This document shows, in pieces, positions 24,372-34,093 of a stretch of 64,000 nucleotides of DNA. Source of the stretch: Chloroflexota bacterium (GTDB lineage Bacteria; Chloroflexota; Anaerolineae; Aggregatilineales; Phototrophicaceae); NCBI GenBank assembly GCA_020161935.1, contig JAIUNI010000009.1:62001-126000 (forward strand), written 5' to 3'. The notes under the pieces are model-generated. The model saw nothing but the letters and a program-made list of their open reading frames with translations, made no database searches and was not told the DNA's origin. The translations under genes were made by a program, and so were the position numbers. Numbering within the stretch: the first letter of the stretch is position 1; each line of letters begins with the position of its first letter.

Positions 24372-24451
24372 AATGCGTATGATTATATCGGCAAATAGGC
24401 CGCTTTCGTAAGGATGCAAATCGATAGAGAATACGCTTACACAGTGCTATT

Positions 24452-24477
24452 GTAGGGATGAGGCGTGCCTCATCCGG
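24452..24477. repeat. GTAGGGATGAGGC palindromic repeat, second copy
   Basis: GTAGGGATGAGGCGTGCCTCATCCG is a better palindrome (GGATGAGGC / GCCTCATCC) than the copy at 23438. It lies between divergent genes for the P-loop kinase and PriA. Confidence 0.7.
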
Positions 24478-24539
24478 TATTCCGGTTGCTGCTCCAACCG
24501 ATCATCCATCGACCTGTAATCAAGTAACACTCAAAAACC

Positions 24540-27305
24540 ATGAACGCTTCACCAGTCCTTGCAGAAATCGCGGTCAACACCGCCGTAAACCAGAGTTTTG
24601 ACTATCTCATTCCCACCGAACTCGTCGACCGTGTGCAAATCGGCCAGTTGGTGCAGGTGCCGTTCGGGACGGCTGTTCAGCATGGCATTGTGATCGCCTT
24701 CCCCGAAACGACCGAGATCAACTATCTCAAACCCATTCAATCGATCCTCGACCCCCAGCCGGTCGTCACGCCGACTCAAATCGGCCTCGCCCGCTGGATG
24801 AGTGACCGCTACCTCGCCCCCATCGGCTCGTGCCTGTGGCTCATGCTGCCCTCCGGCCTCACCAACGGGCGTGATATTCGCGTGACGCTGATTGACGACC
24901 AAGCCACCAGCAAAGATGAGGTCGAGCAAAAGCTGTTGGATTTACTCCGCCGTCGCGGTTCGACACGTGGTCGTAACCTTGAGCTGAACAAAACGATGCA
25001 GGGCAAAAATTGGCGACCCGCCGTCGATGCCCTCGCTAAGTCTAAGGTGGTCGATGTCGAGCGCATTCTTGTGCCGCCGCGTGTCAAACCGCGCGTCATC
25101 CAAACCGCCCTGCTTGCCATCCACCCCAACCAGATACCCAACGTCATGCGCCATCTCGGACGCGAGTCGAAACAGGCTGATATTCTCGAAGCCCTCGCCG
25201 CGATGCCCGTTGATGAACCGTATATGCATTTAGTGACGGAAGCCGCCGATACCACTGAGACGACTGTCAAGAAGTTGGGCGAAACCGGCCTCATTAAGAT
25301 TGAAAAACTCGATAAAAAGCTGCCCGCGACCGTGGCACTCACCATCCCGCGTGAAGGCGTTTTGCCGGAGGTCGTCAAGTTCCGCAAGTCGGAAACTGAA
25401 CTCCATATCCTCCGTGTCCTCGCCCGCCAGTCCGAGCCGATTGACGTGCAGTGGGTCTACGCCCAAACCGGCGCGAAGTTGGCCGATCTGAAAAAGCTCG
25501 AAGAAGATGGGTTGATCTTACTCGGCGAAAAGCAAACATGGCGCGACTCGCTGGCCGACCGTGATTTCGTGCCGGATATGCCGCCGGTCTTGACCCCCGA
25601 ACAAGCCGATGCGTGGAAAGCCATCGAAGATCACATCAAGAAGTGGGGCTGGAGCAAAGCGGCTAAAGACCGTCAGCCCGGTTTGTTCCTGCTGCATGGC
25701 GTGACGGGCAGCGGTAAAACCGAAATCTACCTCCGCGCCATCGAACTAACCCTTCAGCAGGGGCGCGGCGCGATCTACCTCGTACCGGAAATCGCCCTCA
25801 CCGCCCAGACGATTCGCCGTGTGGCGGCTCGCTTCCCCGGTCAAACCGCCATCATCCATAGCAAACTGAGCGAAGGTGAACGCTACGATACGTGGCGGCG
25901 CGCCCGTGAAGGTCTGGTGCAGGTTGTGGTTGGGGCGCGTTCGGCCTTGTTCACGCCGCTGCCCGATGTCGGCTTGGTCATCCTCGACGAGGAACACGAC
26001 CCTAGCTACAAGCAGGGGCAGTCGTCGCTCGGCCCGCCGTATTACCACGCCCGTGATGTCGCCGAACAGATGATGCGCCAGAACAATGGTGTCCTCATCC
26101 TCGGCAGCGCCACGCCCGACCTTGAAACCGTCTACCGCGCCGGTAAAAAGGAACTCCGCGCCCTCATCCTGCCCACCCGTATCATGGGGCATCGTGTCCG
26201 CATCCTCGAACAATCCGAACGCACCGGTGTCAACGCCCGTTACTATCCCGCCCGCGCCGCTGACGCGATGGCGATTGACCTGCCGCCGGTTGAAGTTGTC
26301 GATATGCGGAGCGAGTTGAAAGACGGTAATACCAGTATCTTTAGTGTCTCGCTTCAAAAGGCGCTGGCCGAAACACTCCAGCGCAAAGAACAGGCCATCC
26401 TGTTCATCAACCGTCGCGGCGAAGCCACCTATGTGTTCTGCCGTGACTGTGGCTATGTCGCCAACTGTCCCCGCTGCGATACACCGCTCACCTTCCACCG
26501 TGAAGGCGAGTCGCTGCGCTGCCACCGCTGCGGCTTCCAATCCGCGCCGCCCAAAGTCTGTCCCGAATGCAACTCGAACCGCATCCGCTACTTTGGGGCA
26601 GGTACGCAGCAAATTGAAGCCGCCATGCACGAGGAATTTCCGAAAGCTCGCACCCTTCGCTGGGATGCCGATACCGCCTCTAACCCCGAGACGCACGAGA
26701 TGTTCTTGCAGCGCTTCATCGACCGCAAAGCCGATGTCCTCATCGGTACGCAAATGATCGCCAAAGGTCTTGACCTGCCGATGGTCACGTTGGTTGGTGT
26801 GGTCAGCGCCGATATGGGGCTGAACCTGCCGGACTTCCGCGCGGGCGAACGCACTTTCCAACTGCTGACTCAGGTCGCTGGTCGTGCCGGTCGCGGGTTG
26901 CTCGGTGGTAAGGTCATCTTGCAAACCTATGAACCGTCCAACTACGCCATTCAGCTTGCCGCCAAGCACGACTTCGCCAACTTCTATGACACCGAACTCG
27001 CCAGCCGCCGCGAACTCGGTTATCCGCCCTTCCGCCGCCTAGCGCGTATCATCTTCCGTGATGAAAGCGAAGCCCGCGCCCGTGCCGAAGCCGAAAGTGC
27101 CGCCAGCGGCCTTCGCGCCCGCATCGCCAAACTGGATATGCCCGCCACCGAAATCATCGGTCCTGCGCCCTGTTTCTTCAGCCGCGTCAACCGTGTTTAT
27201 CGCTGGCACATCATCCTGCGCTCGCCCGATCCGACCGAGGTACTGCGCGGCTGGGAGATGCCGCGCGGTTGGCACATCGACCTCGACCCCGTAGACGTGT
27301 TGTAG
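24540..27305 (+). CDS. priA: Primosomal replication-restart helicase PriA
   Basis: The 921-residue protein has the PriA plan: N-terminal DNA-binding domain (NQSFDYLIP, GQLVQVPFG), winged helix, helicase core with GVTGSGKTEIYLRA (Walker A near 390), LVIL-DEEHD (near 483), GSATPD, and a zinc cluster with four CxxC pairs at about 634-678 (CRDCG, CPRCD, CHRCG, CPECN). QVAGRAGR (motif VI) follows. PriA reloads the replisome at stalled forks with 3'-to-5' helicase activity. The protein is about 190 residues longer than the E. coli one, mostly between the DNA-binding and helicase parts (160-360). No ribosome site is obvious. Confidence 0.96.
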   Translation: MNASPVLAEIAVNTAVNQSFDYLIPTELVDRVQIGQLVQVPFGTAVQHGIVIAFPETTEINYLKPIQSILDPQPVVTPTQIGLARWMSDRYLAPIGSCLWLMLPSGLTNGRDIRVTLIDDQATSKDEVEQKLLDLLRRRGSTRGRNLELNKTMQGKNWRPAVDALAKSKVVDVERILVPPRVKPRVIQTALLAIHPNQIPNVMRHLGRESKQADILEALAAMPVDEPYMHLVTEAADTTETTVKKLGETGLIKIEKLDKKLPATVALTIPREGVLPEVVKFRKSETELHILRVLARQSEPIDVQWVYAQTGAKLADLKKLEEDGLILLGEKQTWRDSLADRDFVPDMPPVLTPEQADAWKAIEDHIKKWGWSKAAKDRQPGLFLLHGVTGSGKTEIYLRAIELTLQQGRGAIYLVPEIALTAQTIRRVAARFPGQTAIIHSKLSEGERYDTWRRAREGLVQVVVGARSALFTPLPDVGLVILDEEHDPSYKQGQSSLGPPYYHARDVAEQMMRQNNGVLILGSATPDLETVYRAGKKELRALILPTRIMGHRVRILEQSERTGVNARYYPARAADAMAIDLPPVEVVDMRSELKDGNTSIFSVSLQKALAETLQRKEQAILFINRRGEATYVFCRDCGYVANCPRCDTPLTFHREGESLRCHRCGFQSAPPKVCPECNSNRIRYFGAGTQQIEAAMHEEFPKARTLRWDADTASNPETHEMFLQRFIDRKADVLIGTQMIAKGLDLPMVTLVGVVSADMGLNLPDFRAGERTFQLLTQVAGRAGRGLLGGKVILQTYEPSNYAIQLAAKHDFANFYDTELASRRELGYPPFRRLARIIFRDESEARARAEAESAASGLRARIAKLDMPATEIIGPAPCFFSRVNRVYRWHIILRSPDPTEVLRGWEMPRGWHIDLDPVDVL

Positions 27306-27317
27306 GAGGCGAACGGC

Positions 27318-28028
27318 GTGATTCCAATGGTTTTCAGTGACCGTGACCTGATTCAGATGCATGTCGAAGCCCTGTTTGTACACGATACAAACGGCAAGCT
27401 GCTCCGCATCAATGAGCCGGATCCAACGTCACCTGCACCTCGATTTTTCTTGGTTCGCGCCGCCGCAGGTCATCTCTGGCGTACTCGCTGCGATCTACCG
27501 CCTGACCTGAGCGCCGGGCTTGGGCAATTGGCAGCTTCCGAGCCAATCAGCGGCAATCTGTTTGAACTACCGCGTTACGGGGCAGAATATATGGCACTGC
27601 TGCAACCGTACACGCCGCTAATTGCCGTAGATTCTGAGTTTGACTATTATCTTCCTGAAATGGATGCGCCCCGTGATGTGGTAACCATAACCGCTGAGAA
27701 TAGAAGCCTTGTGCAAACCCACTTCGATTGGCTTTACGAGACTTTTGCCGATTACGCGCCGGTCGTCGCGGCTGTTGTGGATGGGAATGCAGTCGCCGTT
27801 TGCTTTTGTTCACGCATCACGCCCCAAGTCGCCGAAGCCGGAGCCTACACACAAGCGGACTATCGTGGGCATGGCTACGCGACGAGTGTGGTGCAGGGCT
27901 GGGCAGTCGCTGTCCGTTCAACTGGACGGCTGCCACTCTATGGTACGTCGTGGTCAAACCACGCCTCGCAAGCCATCGCGAGGAAACTCGGCGCGGTGCT
28001 GTATGCGGTAGATTACAGCCTAACTTGA
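27318..28028 (+). CDS. GNAT-family N-acetyltransferase
   Basis: The GTG at 27318 is preceded by AGGAGG at 8 bases, which decides the start. The 236-residue product has an N-terminal part of unclear fold (about 1-115) and a GNAT-like C-terminal part: VVAAVVDGNAVAVCFCSR, AEAGAYTQADYRGHGYATSVV (acetyl-CoA loop QxDYRGHG) and SNHASQAIARKLG. This arrangement is that of small-molecule or protein acetyltransferases with a predicted F420/GNAT-like fusion in actinobacteria, but the substrate is unknown. It starts 12 bases after priA and is probably co-transcribed with it. Confidence 0.85.
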   Translation: MIPMVFSDRDLIQMHVEALFVHDTNGKLLRINEPDPTSPAPRFFLVRAAAGHLWRTRCDLPPDLSAGLGQLAASEPISGNLFELPRYGAEYMALLQPYTPLIAVDSEFDYYLPEMDAPRDVVTITAENRSLVQTHFDWLYETFADYAPVVAAVVDGNAVAVCFCSRITPQVAEAGAYTQADYRGHGYATSVVQGWAVAVRSTGRLPLYGTSWSNHASQAIARKLGAVLYAVDYSLT

Positions 28029-28079
28029 ACAAATTTCGATTAATGTTTTATCTCACCACTACATGATCTATCCGTGCTT

Positions 28080-28118
28080 TTGCTCCCCTCGCCCTGAGGG
28101 AGAGGGCTGATGGTGGAG
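28080..28118. repeat. Palindromic G/C-rich repeat, intergenic copy
   Basis: GCTCCCCTCGCCCTGAGGGAGAGGGCTGATGGTGGAGTG matches the copies at 20506 and inside metH, and sits between two convergent genes, where it may help end transcription. Confidence 0.75.
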
Positions 28119-28164
28119 TGAGCCTGCGAACGTACCATCGTGGGGGTGAGGGTCTCCTTCTCAA

Positions 28165-29766
28165 CTACAATCGCGCCTCAACCGTAACGGTGGTGCCTTT
28201 GCCAACCGCGCTGCTAATGCTCAGTGTCGCCCCGACCGTATCGGCACGTTCTTGCATGATATTGAGTCCCATACCCATCGACGTGCGCTTGATGTCGAAC
28301 CCTTTGCCGTTATCCTGAATGACCATTCGGAAATGATCGCTCGTATATGTACAGGTAATATCAACCTGTGTGGCCTCACTGTGCTTGAGGATATTGTTGA
28401 TTGCTTCTTGTGCGAGGCGGTAAAACGCAATATGGGTTTGCGGCGGCAGAATGAGTTCGCTCGAACCATCATACTGCACATGAACCTGTACCCCTCTCCG
28501 TCCACGCAGTCCGTCACCCAGCGTATTGAGAAGACTCATGAACGGGGTCATGACAATCGCTTCCGGTCGCATTTCGTGCAGCAGTGATTGCAGTTCGGCT
28601 AGGGCAGCGAGGTTCAGGTTGTAAATATCCTCTGCGTAGCGACGTGCCTTCTCCGGCTGCCCATCAATCGTCCTCGGCAGCGCTTGGGCTATCGTGGATG
28701 ACGTAAACAGGAGCTGCTTCACCGAGTCATGTAAATCGCGCGAAAGGCGCTTGCGTTCGGTCGCCACCGCCATCAGCCCAATTTGCTCGGTCAGCTTGGC
28801 ACGGTGCAGCGCTTGAGCCGAATACTGCGTGAGGGTAATCAGGAAGTTCTGCTCACTGTCATCGAACTTTCTTGAGGAATTAAATGTCAAACGAATTGCG
28901 CCAACCACATCATCATCAATGTTGAAGGGGATAACCGCCCATGATTGTGCTGCCCCCTCAAGTGTGATACTGCTGTCGGTCGGTATCAGTTGGCGGTATT
29001 CTTCCGGCGTTCGCATCCACAACGGCTTTTGCTCGCGCACCGCCAGTGCAATCGGCGAGGTTAAATCCGCTAGGGGGATGAACACCGGTGTGTTGGCCTC
29101 TCGTTCACGGTTGCCCGTAGTGCCGATGATTTCAATTTTATCCGTGTCTTCGGACACAAGAGCGAGTATTCCAGCGGCAGCGCCTAAACCCTCAAAGCCT
29201 CTTTTGACGATGATGTCGGTAATCTCTTGCCGGCTCACGCTGTTAGATAGTGAAGAAGCCAATATTCGCAGGAGTTCGCCCCGTACTTCCGCCCGTCTGC
29301 GATCACTAATGTCGTTAAATACAATCGCAAACTGTCGGTTTTCCGGCTTACCAAAACGGAACGCATACACATCAAACCAGCGTCCCATCACTTCTGAACC
29401 CTGCTCAAAGCGCAGCGGTTCACCCGTCAGCGCGACCTTGCCGTAGGTTTCGACCCAATAGGGTTCAAGGGTCGGCAGCATTTCCATCGCGGTTCGGCCA
29501 GTAGCATCTTTAAGGCCGGTATGTTCTTCAAATAGCTGGTTGACTTCCAAAAACCGATAATCAACCGGGTGATTGTTCTCATCCACGATCATTTCGCAGA
29601 TGCAAAACCCTTGGCTGTACAAATCAAACAGCGCCCGATATTTTTCTTCGGAAAGACGTAGTGCTTCTTCTGTCCGCTTATGTTCAATGTCCATAGGCTG
29701 GCTCAAAACACCTTCGCTTTTTGGCTGTTGTCCATCTCTATTATCACACTCTACAACATAGAACAC
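28165..29766 (-). CDS. PAS-GAF sensor histidine kinase (NarL-partner type)
   Basis: The frame opens at a GTG (29766); the ATG at 29694 is an alternative since neither has a clear ribosome site. The product (533 residues) has a PAS domain (about 28-155), a GAF domain (about 170-320), a HisKA_3 dimerisation helix with the phospho-acceptor His in RKRLSRDLHDSVKQ (near 345) and a C-terminal ATPase (NNILKHSEATQ N box, DNGKGFD and GMGLNIMQERA). No membrane helix is visible, so it senses a cytoplasmic signal. No response regulator gene lies next to it; the gene upstream is the divergent TetR. Confidence 0.93.
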   Translation of the reverse strand: MFYVVECDNRDGQQPKSEGVLSQPMDIEHKRTEEALRLSEEKYRALFDLYSQGFCICEMIVDENNHPVDYRFLEVNQLFEEHTGLKDATGRTAMEMLPTLEPYWVETYGKVALTGEPLRFEQGSEVMGRWFDVYAFRFGKPENRQFAIVFNDISDRRRAEVRGELLRILASSLSNSVSRQEITDIIVKRGFEGLGAAAGILALVSEDTDKIEIIGTTGNREREANTPVFIPLADLTSPIALAVREQKPLWMRTPEEYRQLIPTDSSITLEGAAQSWAVIPFNIDDDVVGAIRLTFNSSRKFDDSEQNFLITLTQYSAQALHRAKLTEQIGLMAVATERKRLSRDLHDSVKQLLFTSSTIAQALPRTIDGQPEKARRYAEDIYNLNLAALAELQSLLHEMRPEAIVMTPFMSLLNTLGDGLRGRRGVQVHVQYDGSSELILPPQTHIAFYRLAQEAINNILKHSEATQVDITCTYTSDHFRMVIQDNGKGFDIKRTSMGMGLNIMQERADTVGATLSISSAVGKGTTVTVEARL

Positions 29767-29866
29767 AATTCTACTACAGGTGCGAGGCCACTTTTCTTAT
29801 TGACAATTAAGCCTAAACTTCATACCCTAAATTTTGAAACCTATCGGTCGCAAAAGGTGAACTCGC

Positions 29867-30460
29867 TTGAGCAAAGGTGAAGAAACCCGCCTGATGATCT
29901 TACAGCGCTCGGCAGAAGTCTTTAATCGTAAGGGCTACAGCGGCGCGTCCATGTCCGACATCATGCAGGCCACCGGCCTCGAAAAGGGCGGCATCTACCG
30001 CCACTTCACCAACAAGGACGACCTCGCGCTCGAAGCCTTTGACTACGCGGTCAGTCTCGTCCGCCTCGAATTTCAGGCTGCGCTGAAAGATAAACGCGAT
30101 GCCATCGACCGCTTACGGGCAATTGTCAGCGTGTTCCGCGCCATGCCGGATGGAATGCCGGTCGCGGGCGGCTGCCCCGTGCTGAACACGGCTGTCGAGG
30201 CCGACGACACTCACCCGCTGCTCCGCGACCATGCCCGCCGCGCGATGGACGAGTGGCGCGAGTACATTGTGCGAACGACAGTCAAAGGGATTGAGCGTGG
30301 GCAGGTGCGCCCTGAAATCCAGCCGGAAGAACTCGCCACCTTTTTGATCGCCACCCTCGAAGGTGCGATCATGTTGAGCAAGCTCTACGACGACCTGACC
30401 CATATGAACCGCACCGTTGAACATTTGCAAACCTACTTGGAACATTCGGTAAAAGCCTAG
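29867..30460 (+). CDS. TetR-family transcriptional regulator
   Basis: The TTG at 29867 follows AAGGTG at 7 bases and gives MSKGEETRLMILQ, a typical TetR start. The helix-turn-helix is at about 27-50 (GASMSDIMQATGLEKGGIYRHFTNKDDLALEAF). The C-terminal ligand domain is about 130 residues. It is followed by a thioesterase gene 73 bases downstream with a short dyad between them, so it probably controls that gene and itself in response to an acyl or aromatic ligand; this is inferred. Confidence 0.92.
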   Translation: MSKGEETRLMILQRSAEVFNRKGYSGASMSDIMQATGLEKGGIYRHFTNKDDLALEAFDYAVSLVRLEFQAALKDKRDAIDRLRAIVSVFRAMPDGMPVAGGCPVLNTAVEADDTHPLLRDHARRAMDEWREYIVRTTVKGIERGQVRPEIQPEELATFLIATLEGAIMLSKLYDDLTHMNRTVEHLQTYLEHSVKA

Positions 30461-30503
30461 CGGGTACTGCATCACGCTCGGCTTTCATTTTGGATTAAAA
30501 AGA

Positions 30504-30521
30504 GACTGATTAGTCGCAAAA
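30504..30521 (+). promoter_or_regulatory. Possible TetR operator upstream of the thioesterase gene
   Basis: GACTGATTAGTC is a 4-base-arm dyad. GTCGCAAAA (30513-30521) recurs at 29847-29855 in the ribosome-site region of tetR, beside another short dyad (ACCTATCGGT). The shared block supports a common regulator, but the arms are short. Confidence 0.35.
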
Positions 30522-30533
30522 TTTGGAGGGAAA

Positions 30534-31061
30534 ATGTTGGCTGGAACTGTATTACCTAAAGAACTTGAATCCTCAACCGTCATTCGTTTTCAAGACTGTG
30601 ACCCGTTTGGTCATCTGAATAACGCCCGCTACATCGACTACTTTATGAACGCCCGCGAGGATCATCTGCGGGATTATTATGGTTTCAATATTTTCGAGGT
30701 CGGGCAAAAGATGCAACAGGGTTGGGTCGTCACCAAGAACCAGCTTGCCTACCTCGCCCCCGCGATGGTGCAGGAAGAAGTCCTCATCCGCACTGCGCTT
30801 ATTCGCATGACCGAAAGTGTACTGGTCGTCGAAGGGCTGATGTTCGATAAAGCCGCTCGCCGCTTGAAGGCGGTCTCATGGATCGAGTTTACCTTCGTCA
30901 GCCTTCAAACAGGTCGTACCACCCAGCATCCTGAGGAGTTCATGAGCCGCTTTGGTGCCGTCGTCGTGGGGGATGTTTTTACAGCGGACGGCTTCAACGG
31001 GCGGGTCGATGCCCTAAAAGCCCAATATCGCCGCCAGCCTCAGGCCATGCCAACAACGTAA
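30534..31061 (+). CDS. Hotdog-fold acyl-CoA thioesterase
   Basis: The ATG at 30534 follows GGAGG at 5 bases. The 175-residue product has the 4HBT/YbgC-type signature RFQDCDPFGHLNNARYIDYF (catalytic Asp in the DxxDPFGHLNN turn) and a standard hotdog core up to about 130. It would cleave acyl-CoA thioesters. The TetR gene upstream suggests induction by an acyl compound. It ends about 150 bases before the next gene. Confidence 0.9.
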   Translation: MLAGTVLPKELESSTVIRFQDCDPFGHLNNARYIDYFMNAREDHLRDYYGFNIFEVGQKMQQGWVVTKNQLAYLAPAMVQEEVLIRTALIRMTESVLVVEGLMFDKAARRLKAVSWIEFTFVSLQTGRTTQHPEEFMSRFGAVVVGDVFTADGFNGRVDALKAQYRRQPQAMPTT

Positions 31062-31213
31062 TACCTCTCAATAGGCGTGGCGTTGCTGCGCCCATTTCCA
31101 CTTGAATCCAGCATTTGGTCAGCTAATTTTCAGCGTGAAACGATTTTGAAACCGCTTGCTTAATTTTGTCGTACAATAGAAACCATAACGTCATAATTAA
31201 GAAGCGAAAAGGT

Positions 31214-31999
31214 ATGAAGCATCTCTTTCTATCACCGCACTTTGATGATGCGGTTTTAAGCTGTGGCGGGACAATCCAGCAGTTGGTGGCTCAGGGGGAA
31301 TCGGTCGAAGTCCGTACCATTATGGCAGGGCTGCCGCATAAGCTGCCCGACTCGCCGTTTGTCCACGAATTACACGCGCGTTGGCAGGCGGGTGAAAGTC
31401 CGGTTCGAACCCGCATTCGCGAAGATGAGTTGGCTGTCGGGCATTTGGGTGCGGCTTGTACCCGCCTCAGCTTTTGGCTGGATTGCATTTACCGTGTGAC
31501 TCGCTCAGGCACCATTTTGTATCCCGATGGCAAAGCGATCTTCGCGGAAATCCACCCTGAAGACGTGGCTGCCCAGCTATTGCCTACCGTGGTTCTGAGT
31601 GCGCTCGAAATTCCCGAAGTCATCTACGCCCCGCTGGGTGCTGGTCACCACATCGACCATCAAATTGTGCGGAACTGGGCGATCAACCTCAAGCACGATA
31701 CCCCGTGGGTGGCGCTGAAATTTTACGAGGAGTATCCTTATACAGAAGACCCGCAAGCAGTCAATCGGGCGATGTCTTTTTTCAACGAGAACGATCTGTC
31801 ACTGGGACTTCGACCGGAGACGGTTACGCTGGATGAAGCGGCTGTGCAGGCCAAGATAGAAGCCATCGGCTTTTACACATCGCAGATCAGCTCATTCTGG
31901 CCTGACCTTCAACTGATGGACTCGGTGGTGCGCCAATCGCTGCTGAGGACAGGTGAAGGAACTTATGCTGAACGGTATTGGGAACTGGGATATAGCTAA
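31214..31999 (+). CDS. PIG-L (LmbE) family deacetylase
   Basis: The ATG at 31214 is chosen because the conserved N-terminus begins here (MKHLFLSPHFDDAVLSCGG); the upstream 16 codons are not family-like. The product has 261 residues. The PHFDDA motif supplies metal ligands, and GAGHHIDHQIVR has the third His and partner. Family members remove N-acetyl groups from GlcNAc-type sugars or mycothiol/bacillithiol precursors. Substrate unknown. A -10-like TACAAT lies about 45 bases upstream. Confidence 0.9.
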   Translation: MKHLFLSPHFDDAVLSCGGTIQQLVAQGESVEVRTIMAGLPHKLPDSPFVHELHARWQAGESPVRTRIREDELAVGHLGAACTRLSFWLDCIYRVTRSGTILYPDGKAIFAEIHPEDVAAQLLPTVVLSALEIPEVIYAPLGAGHHIDHQIVRNWAINLKHDTPWVALKFYEEYPYTEDPQAVNRAMSFFNENDLSLGLRPETVTLDEAAVQAKIEAIGFYTSQISSFWPDLQLMDSVVRQSLLRTGEGTYAERYWELGYS

Positions 32000-32128
32000 C
32001 CGTTTGAGGCTGTTGGATGAAGCACAAGCATCATTCGTTTCACCCGCAGAGTATAATGAAGGTGAGTGATGAATACCTTTTATCGCTCATAATCTTGATG
32101 ATTTTTCTGTCACCATAAGGAATTGCCG

Positions 32129-33001
32129 ATGACTGAAGATGCGCTGGCACAGGCACGCGCCCAACTTGCTGAACTGACGGAAGCCGCTCGCAAAGGGCAA
32201 ATTATCCCCATCCGCCTCACCGGTCAGTTGGAGGCCATCGGTCAACTCTTGGAAAAAGCCGGGGAGCAAAAAGCCGCCGCTTCGGGTTCGCCCGATTTGG
32301 AAAGTTATAAGAAAGAACTCGGCGGAGTCCTCACGCACGGCTTCCATGACCTGCGCTTGCCGCTAACCAGCATTCGCGGCTATAGTGATATGTTAGGTAA
32401 TCCGGCGATGGGCGAATTGACGGATATGCAAAAGCAGTTCGTCACCACCATCCGTACCAATACCAAGCGCATGGAGTCGCTGCTCACCGATGTCAGCGAT
32501 ATAAGCAAGCTGTATAACGGAACGCTCAAACCCGGCCCCAAGATGGAGATGTTCAAGAACGTCGCCCAGTTGGTCGAGAAGGCCATGCGCCAGACCGCGA
32601 CTGACCTCAACCGCACCTTCGAACTGGACATCCCACAGGGCTTACCCTTGTTGAATGTGGATACCGATTTGTTGGTTAAGGCGCTGAATAAGGTGGTCGA
32701 AAACGCCCTGCGTTATGCGGAGCCAGAAGGTGGCACGACCCGCTTATCCGCCAGCGGTGATGGGAACACGCTGCATATTCAGGTGCAGGATAACGGTATC
32801 GGTATCACCGAAGACGAACTCGCGAAACTCGGTACGCCCTTTTTCCGCTCAGATAACGAGTTGGTACTAGGGTATAAGGGCAGCGGCTTGGGTATCCCGA
32901 TTGCATATGGTTTAGTGAAGCTGTTGGGTGGGACGATCAACGTCGCCAGCCAAGTCGGGCAAGGGACGACCGTAACAGTATCATTGGTGGGTATGAGTTA
33001 A
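32129..33001 (+). CDS. Histidine kinase, first gene of a sensor cassette
   Basis: The ATG at 32129 is 7 bases after AAGGA. The product (290 residues) has a short N-terminal helix region (about 1-60), a HisKA helix with the phospho-acceptor His73 in FHDLRLPLTSIRGY, and a HATPase_c domain: LNKVVENALRYAEPEG (N box), DNGIGITEDE (G1) and GSGLGIPIAYGLV (G2). No sensor or membrane domain is present, so it probably gets its signal from another protein. Its TAA shares one base with the start of the next gene. Confidence 0.93.
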   Translation: MTEDALAQARAQLAELTEAARKGQIIPIRLTGQLEAIGQLLEKAGEQKAAASGSPDLESYKKELGGVLTHGFHDLRLPLTSIRGYSDMLGNPAMGELTDMQKQFVTTIRTNTKRMESLLTDVSDISKLYNGTLKPGPKMEMFKNVAQLVEKAMRQTATDLNRTFELDIPQGLPLLNVDTDLLVKALNKVVENALRYAEPEGGTTRLSASGDGNTLHIQVQDNGIGITEDELAKLGTPFFRSDNELVLGYKGSGLGIPIAYGLVKLLGGTINVASQVGQGTTVTVSLVGMS

Positions 33002-34011
33002 TGGCGTTTATGGAACCGAACATCAGCCTGAATCAAGCGATAGAAGTTCTCAAACGGTTGCAGTCTGCCGCACCCGCCGCGACCGCTGCCAAGCTGTCAC
33101 AGGTCGCTGAACTCATTCAGCAGCTTTCGGATGAGAACACCTACCTGAACAGCCTCGTGTTGGATGACATGCCTCCGCTAGCGGAACCGATGCAGCCCAG
33201 CGCCCCGCGCTCACTGGCGAGTGTCTCGCTGGAGGATGATTTCGCGGCGTTGATGGGGACTGACCCTTACCCTGAAAACACCGATGAGGATGTTTCTTTC
33301 ACGGCTGATAACTTCTCGTCTACTCAAGCGATGCCCTTGTTCACCGGCTTGAGCGACTCGCTGCGTCCGCCTCTGGTGGCTATTCGTGGTCGCGCCGAGT
33401 TGGTGCAGGGCGGGCTGTTGGGGCAAATTACGCCTGAACAAGATACATGGCTCGAAGCGATCCAAGAGAATACCAACCGTGCCTTCGCGGTGTTGGACGC
33501 GGTACAAGAGATGATCGCCATCCAGCAGGGCAAGGTGCGGATTGAACCGGTCAACTTTCTAGCGACCGATTTGCTGACCGAAGCGTGGGAACGCACCCGC
33601 GACCGTGCCAAACAGCTTGGGCATAACGTGACCATACAAGCGCCGGATCTAGTTCCGGTTGCACACGGCGACTTTTACCAGAGCATTATCGTCCTAACCG
33701 ATTTACTGGATAACGCCATGCGTTACACCCCGCCGGGTGGCAGCATTCGCCTGTCGGTTGATAACCTCGGTACGCATGTTCTCCTCAGCGTAGCCGATAA
33801 CGGCATCGGTTTACGACCGGAAGATTTGGATTTCATTGGCAAACCGTTCTGGCGGGGCAGCCATCACAAGTTGGTTCGCGCCCATGCGGGTACCGGTTTG
33901 CGGTTGTATCTCGCAAAACAGGTGTTAGCCCTGCAAGATGGTGAATTGATTTTTACGGGCGAGGCCGGTACAGGCAGCACCTTTAGTTTTACATTGCCGA
34001 TACCCGAATGA
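33001..34011 (+). CDS. Degenerate histidine kinase lacking the phospho-acceptor His
   Basis: The 336-residue protein has an N-terminal coiled or helical part (1-100), a HisKA-like helix LSDSLRPPLVAIRGRAEL and a HATPase_c domain with intact N (LDNAMRYTPPGGS), G1 (DNGIG) and G2 (GTGLRLYLAK) boxes. Where the canonical S-H-E-L-R-T-P-L places the phospho-acceptor, this protein has S118-D119-S120, so no His is available. It follows the normal kinase with a one-base overlap and precedes a receiver gene. It might bind ATP and act as an allosteric partner or heterodimer half of the first kinase. Confidence 0.88.
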   Translation: MAFMEPNISLNQAIEVLKRLQSAAPAATAAKLSQVAELIQQLSDENTYLNSLVLDDMPPLAEPMQPSAPRSLASVSLEDDFAALMGTDPYPENTDEDVSFTADNFSSTQAMPLFTGLSDSLRPPLVAIRGRAELVQGGLLGQITPEQDTWLEAIQENTNRAFAVLDAVQEMIAIQQGKVRIEPVNFLATDLLTEAWERTRDRAKQLGHNVTIQAPDLVPVAHGDFYQSIIVLTDLLDNAMRYTPPGGSIRLSVDNLGTHVLLSVADNGIGLRPEDLDFIGKPFWRGSHHKLVRAHAGTGLRLYLAKQVLALQDGELIFTGEAGTGSTFSFTLPIPE

Positions 34012-34093
34012 CAGTCCCCCCATTTTTAAGGGCTATATTCGGATGCTGAATCAGGTATATTAGGGTGCTTATTATCAACCATGTGGATGTGTT

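Noticed and set aside
25746..26969. Minus-strand frame of 407 codons
   Set aside because: Antisense to the helicase core of priA; no independent motif or ribosome site.
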